Assembly (NCBI GenBank): GCA_964526475.1
Contig: CAZGKF010000038.1
Coordinates: 1 to 37,615, forward strand
DNA: 37,615 nt
Direction: 5' to 3'
From: CAYVTV01 sp964526475
GTDB lineage: Bacteria; Bacteroidota; Bacteroidia; Bacteroidales; GCA-2748055
In this document: one piece after another, positions 35,643 to 37,615 of the stretch
How positions within the stretch are numbered: position 1 is the stretch's first letter
Layout: each line of letters opens with the position of its first letter
Translations under genes and position numbers: made by a program
The notes under the pieces: model-generated
Told to the model about the DNA's origin: nothing
The model's database searches: none
What the model saw: the letters and a program-made list of their open reading frames with translations, nothing else

Positions 35643-35694
35643 TAATCATTGAATTAATAGATTACAAATTGAAAGTAAAACGCTGTTATTAACT

Positions 35695-36780
35695 TTAAAT
35701 TTTAGTAGTTGTTTTTATTGGTTCAAGATCTATAAAATGACATTTATTACAAAAGGCTGGAGGATTATTTTTAAACCAAAGCGCTCTAAATTCTCTATAT
35801 CTATAAGAGTTTAATATATCAATTATCTTAGAATTAAATGTGTTTCCAAAATTTAGCTCTTTTGGAAAAGGTTTTGCACAACATGGAGGCACAAAACCAT
35901 CCCAACTAATATAAAAATGTGTCCAAGGAAATGGACATTTTTGAAAACTTTTATCTGTTTTGAAATTACGCTCGGTAACTAATACTTCAGGAGTATCCTT
36001 TATTGTCTTTTCTAGTTCTTCGATTGTTTTTTGAAAATCTACCGATTGATAGAAAGTATAATACGATTGTTCAATATCCGTAACTGAAGCAAGGTTAAAC
36101 AATGTAAAATCCATATATTTAATGTCTGTTTCTTTTGCATATTTTATTAATAATGGCACTTGTTTATAGTTTTCCTTAGTAACAACCATATTCAACAAAA
36201 CATCAGTGGTGGTATTTTTTGTTATTTTTGAAAGAGATAGAAGATTCTTGTTCAAAGTTTTAAAATCAGACTTTTTGCGTATGCTGTCGTAAATATCATC
36301 AAGTCCGTCAATTGACACTTGTATAGTGTCAATTTTCCCAATTAAATCAGCAACTTTCTCAATAAAGTTAGGCGAAACGGCATTTGTGGACGCGGATATA
36401 ATTATTCCTTTGTTTTTTTTCTTAATATAATTTACAATTTCATTAATCTCTTTAAACAGGAATGTTTCTCCCATACCAGTTAGACCGATAGAATCAAGAT
36501 AAGGCCATACTTCATCAATTATTTTTTTAGCTGAATCCAAACTCATGTATCCTTTATCCATTTCTTTTCCATAACGATACTCTCGTGGGCAAGTAGTGCA
36601 TGCAAGGTTACAGTGATTGGTTAATTCGAGCATAATCGTTGATGGGTAAGCTACTTTTGTTGATTTTATGGCTTTAAAATAGAAATGCTTAATCTTATTT
36701 GCAGTATATAAAAATAGATATTTTCCATTTGGTAAATTTGTAATTCTCTTTATTGCCTTAGTTAATTTACGATTATTCAT
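35695..36780 (-). CDS. Radical SAM protein with SPASM-like C-terminal domain
   Basis: 361 aa from ATG 36780. A longer form from GTG 36840 would add 20 residues with no family resemblance, so it is not preferred. The [4Fe-4S] SAM motif is C-N-L-A-C-T-T-C with C57, C61 and C64. G-M-G-E-T-F-L and V-S-I-D-G-L-D are the usual SAM-binding and barrel strands. The C-terminal domain has cysteines in Q-K-C-P-F-P-W, V-P-P-C-C-A-K-P and F-C-N-K-C-H-F, as in SPASM enzymes that bind auxiliary clusters. Such enzymes mature peptides, modify enzymes or act on sugars. No precursor peptide or partner is recognised nearby, so the substrate is unknown. The gene is more AT-rich than the housekeeping genes and sits in a tRNA-flanked accessory tail, so recent acquisition is likely. 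Confidence 0.85.
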   Translation of the reverse strand: MNNRKLTKAIKRITNLPNGKYLFLYTANKIKHFYFKAIKSTKVAYPSTIMLELTNHCNLACTTCPREYRYGKEMDKGYMSLDSAKKIIDEVWPYLDSIGLTGMGETFLFKEINEIVNYIKKKNKGIIISASTNAVSPNFIEKVADLIGKIDTIQVSIDGLDDIYDSIRKKSDFKTLNKNLLSLSKITKNTTTDVLLNMVVTKENYKQVPLLIKYAKETDIKYMDFTLFNLASVTDIEQSYYTFYQSVDFQKTIEELEKTIKDTPEVLVTERNFKTDKSFQKCPFPWTHFYISWDGFVPPCCAKPFPKELNFGNTFNSKIIDILNSYRYREFRALWFKNNPPAFCNKCHFIDLEPIKTTTKI

Positions 36781-36845
36781 ATGCTTGTTTTTTCTTAATG
36801 TTTCGTTGTCGGTAAATCCAAGCAGGAACTTACAATGCACAGATT

Positions 36846-37052
36846 TTAGAAATTAACAGTGCACACTTTCGTATTGTCTTTTCCCTTTTCTCTTTCCCAT
36901 AATAGCACCGGACCAGCAACGAAGGAATTTGTGTTGCCCGAGTAGGAATAGTCTGCTGATATTCCTGATTTTAAAGTATATGGTTGTTTAGATTGGCAAA
37001 AAAATTGAGCAGAAAAACAGAATGTGAAAAGTAGTATATAGTTTTTTTTCAT
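36846..37052 (-). CDS. Short exported protein, probably a truncated envelope protein
   Basis: 68 aa. The first 19 or so residues form a signal peptide (K-K-N-Y, a hydrophobic core, then F-F-C-Q-S). After it come Y-T-L-K-S-G-I-S-A-D-Y-S-Y-S-G-N and V-A-G-P-V-L-L-W, like the first strands of a small outer-membrane barrel. It then stops after C-T-V-N-F, far too short for a barrel, just before the radical SAM region. It follows the truncated membrane protein by 4 bp, so the two were probably one transcript. I read it as the 5' piece of a broken gene. A genuine short secreted peptide is the alternative. Confidence 0.45.
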   Translation of the reverse strand: MKKNYILLFTFCFSAQFFCQSKQPYTLKSGISADYSYSGNTNSFVAGPVLLWEREKGKDNTKVCTVNF

Positions 37053-37056
37053 TTTC

Positions 37057-37554
37057 CTATTTTTTTGATTCTTTTAATAATCCCAAAGCAAGCATTATAT
37101 ACCAAACCAGAGCCAAAACTCCTCCGATTCCGGCAAAAATCATTGCCTGTTCGTACATTGATGGTATAAATGATGACATTATTTCAAAAACAATCAGAAA
37201 TGAAAACGAAATCAAGCCAATAATTCCGATTAATTTTTTCAAAACTCCACCTTTTATAATTATCAATGAAAACAGTATATTTGCAATTTGCCCTATTAAA
37301 AAGCCGGGAAATGTTCCCGGTGTATGGCTCGCTCCTTTTGCAAACAATGCTTCACCGGCTGCAATTATTTGTGATTTATCAGTATAGCTTGCAGCTACTG
37401 AATATTTTTTTGCTAATTCCAAAAATGCAAATGATACATTATCAGACATAATTATTACATAACCTATAATTGCTGTAATTAATGCGAACCCAGCATAAAC
37501 CTGTAATTTTTCTCGATATAAACCATATAATGCAAAAAAAACAGGAATACCCAA
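37057..37554 (-). CDS. DUF4386-like membrane protein, N-terminally truncated at an IS end
   Basis: About 165 aa from the TTG at 37554. The frame has no stop from there to the window edge, so that TTG is not a proven start. Four hydrophobic helices, the G-I-P-V-F-F-A-L-Y-G-L-Y segment and the overall layout recall DUF4386-type proteins of about 220 aa or more, so the N-terminal helices are missing. Within a few bases upstream the sequence turns into repeated IS-like 22-mers (37566-37609). The gene therefore appears cut by an insertion, and any protein made would need a new start. DUF4386 identity is by resemblance only. Confidence 0.5.
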   Translation of the reverse strand: MGIPVFFALYGLYREKLQVYAGFALITAIIGYVIIMSDNVSFAFLELAKKYSVAASYTDKSQIIAAGEALFAKGASHTPGTFPGFLIGQIANILFSLIIIKGGVLKKLIGIIGLISFSFLIVFEIMSSFIPSMYEQAMIFAGIGGVLALVWYIMLALGLLKESKK

Positions 37555-37560
37555 TGTTGT

Positions 37561-37615
37561 TGTAAATTCCGGCCATATTGACCACCGATTCCGGTGATAT
37601 TGACCACCCCCCGAA
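37561..37615. mobile_element. Probable IS21-family terminus, continuing beyond the window
   Basis: Two tandem 22-bp units (37566-37587 and 37588-37609) share ATTCCGG-NN-ATATTGACCACC. IS21-type elements carry several such repeats near each end, and this ATTCCGG/TTGACCACC pattern is one I associate with Bacteroidota members. A TG dinucleotide at 37561 could be the element tip. The transposase genes would lie outside the window. Confidence 0.55.

Larger units (their letters stand above)
34815..35694. other. Gene-poor region downstream of tRNA-Leu
   Basis: About 880 bp with no intact gene that I can support. It holds the tRNA terminator, a copy of the last nine bases of the tRNA acceptor region at 35066-35074, a strong GC hairpin at 35128-35151, a smaller hairpin at 35329-35342, an apparent decayed frame on the minus strand (35431-35604) and an IS-end-like sequence at 35625-35642. 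The composition becomes visibly more AT-rich toward the right. Confidence 0.55.

Noticed and set aside
36781..36840. 20-residue N-terminal extension of the radical SAM protein from a GTG
   Set aside because: No resemblance to the family; ATG 36780 gives a natural start.
1..37615. CRISPR arrays, toxin-antitoxin pairs, restriction or other defence genes
   Set aside because: No short regularly spaced repeats and no recognisable defence protein were found. The only short tandem repeat is the pair of 22-mers at the right edge, which fit an IS terminus.

Overview
The window looks like chromosomal DNA of a member of the Bacteroidota. The main signs are a giant secreted protein with a type B type IX secretion (T9SS) C-terminal domain paired with a PorP/SprF protein, a three-gene succinate dehydrogenase/fumarate reductase operon with a one-piece cytochrome b, promoter-like TAnnTTTG elements, few Shine-Dalgarno sequences, and several TTG starts. 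Base composition is moderately AT-rich. Genus cannot be fixed from the sequence alone.

Layout. (1) 1-5782: the 3' part of a giant T9SS surface protein (six PKD-like units, ten SprB-type units, C-terminal sorting domain), followed by a PorP/SprF outer-membrane partner. (2) 5888-18096: surface-glycan block. It holds a polysaccharide flippase, a convergent YfhO-type membrane protein, a complete six-gene CMP-pseudaminic acid pathway in the order pseB-C-F-G-H-I, and two opposite-strand glycosyltransferases. (3) 18108-34416: housekeeping genes: glyS, nadB, dusB, a CPBP protease, a conserved-looking coiled-coil protein of unknown function, an M24 aminopeptidase, the sdh/frd operon, an alpha/beta hydrolase, an S41 protease with a dCMP-deaminase-like gene, and a DEAD-box helicase. 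(4) 34731-37615: tRNA-Leu(CAA) and then an accessory-looking AT-rich tail. The tail has a gene-poor stretch with decayed pieces, an orphan radical SAM/SPASM gene, a truncated envelope-protein fragment, and a membrane protein cut off by what looks like an IS21-type terminus at the window edge.

How the genes work together. PseB to PseI should convert UDP-GlcNAc to CMP-pseudaminic acid. The flippase and one or both glycosyltransferases are candidates for building and exporting a glycan that carries it, and the adjacent T9SS adhesin/SprF pair is a plausible surface neighbour. A functional link is inferred from position only. The housekeeping genes are packed tightly, with four convergent pairs overlapping at their stop codons.

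I did not find a clearly new defence or mobile system. The best leads are the unassigned glycosyltransferase beside the pseudaminic acid genes, the SPASM enzyme in the tRNA-linked tail, the unknown coiled-coil protein, and the IS-truncated locus at the right edge.
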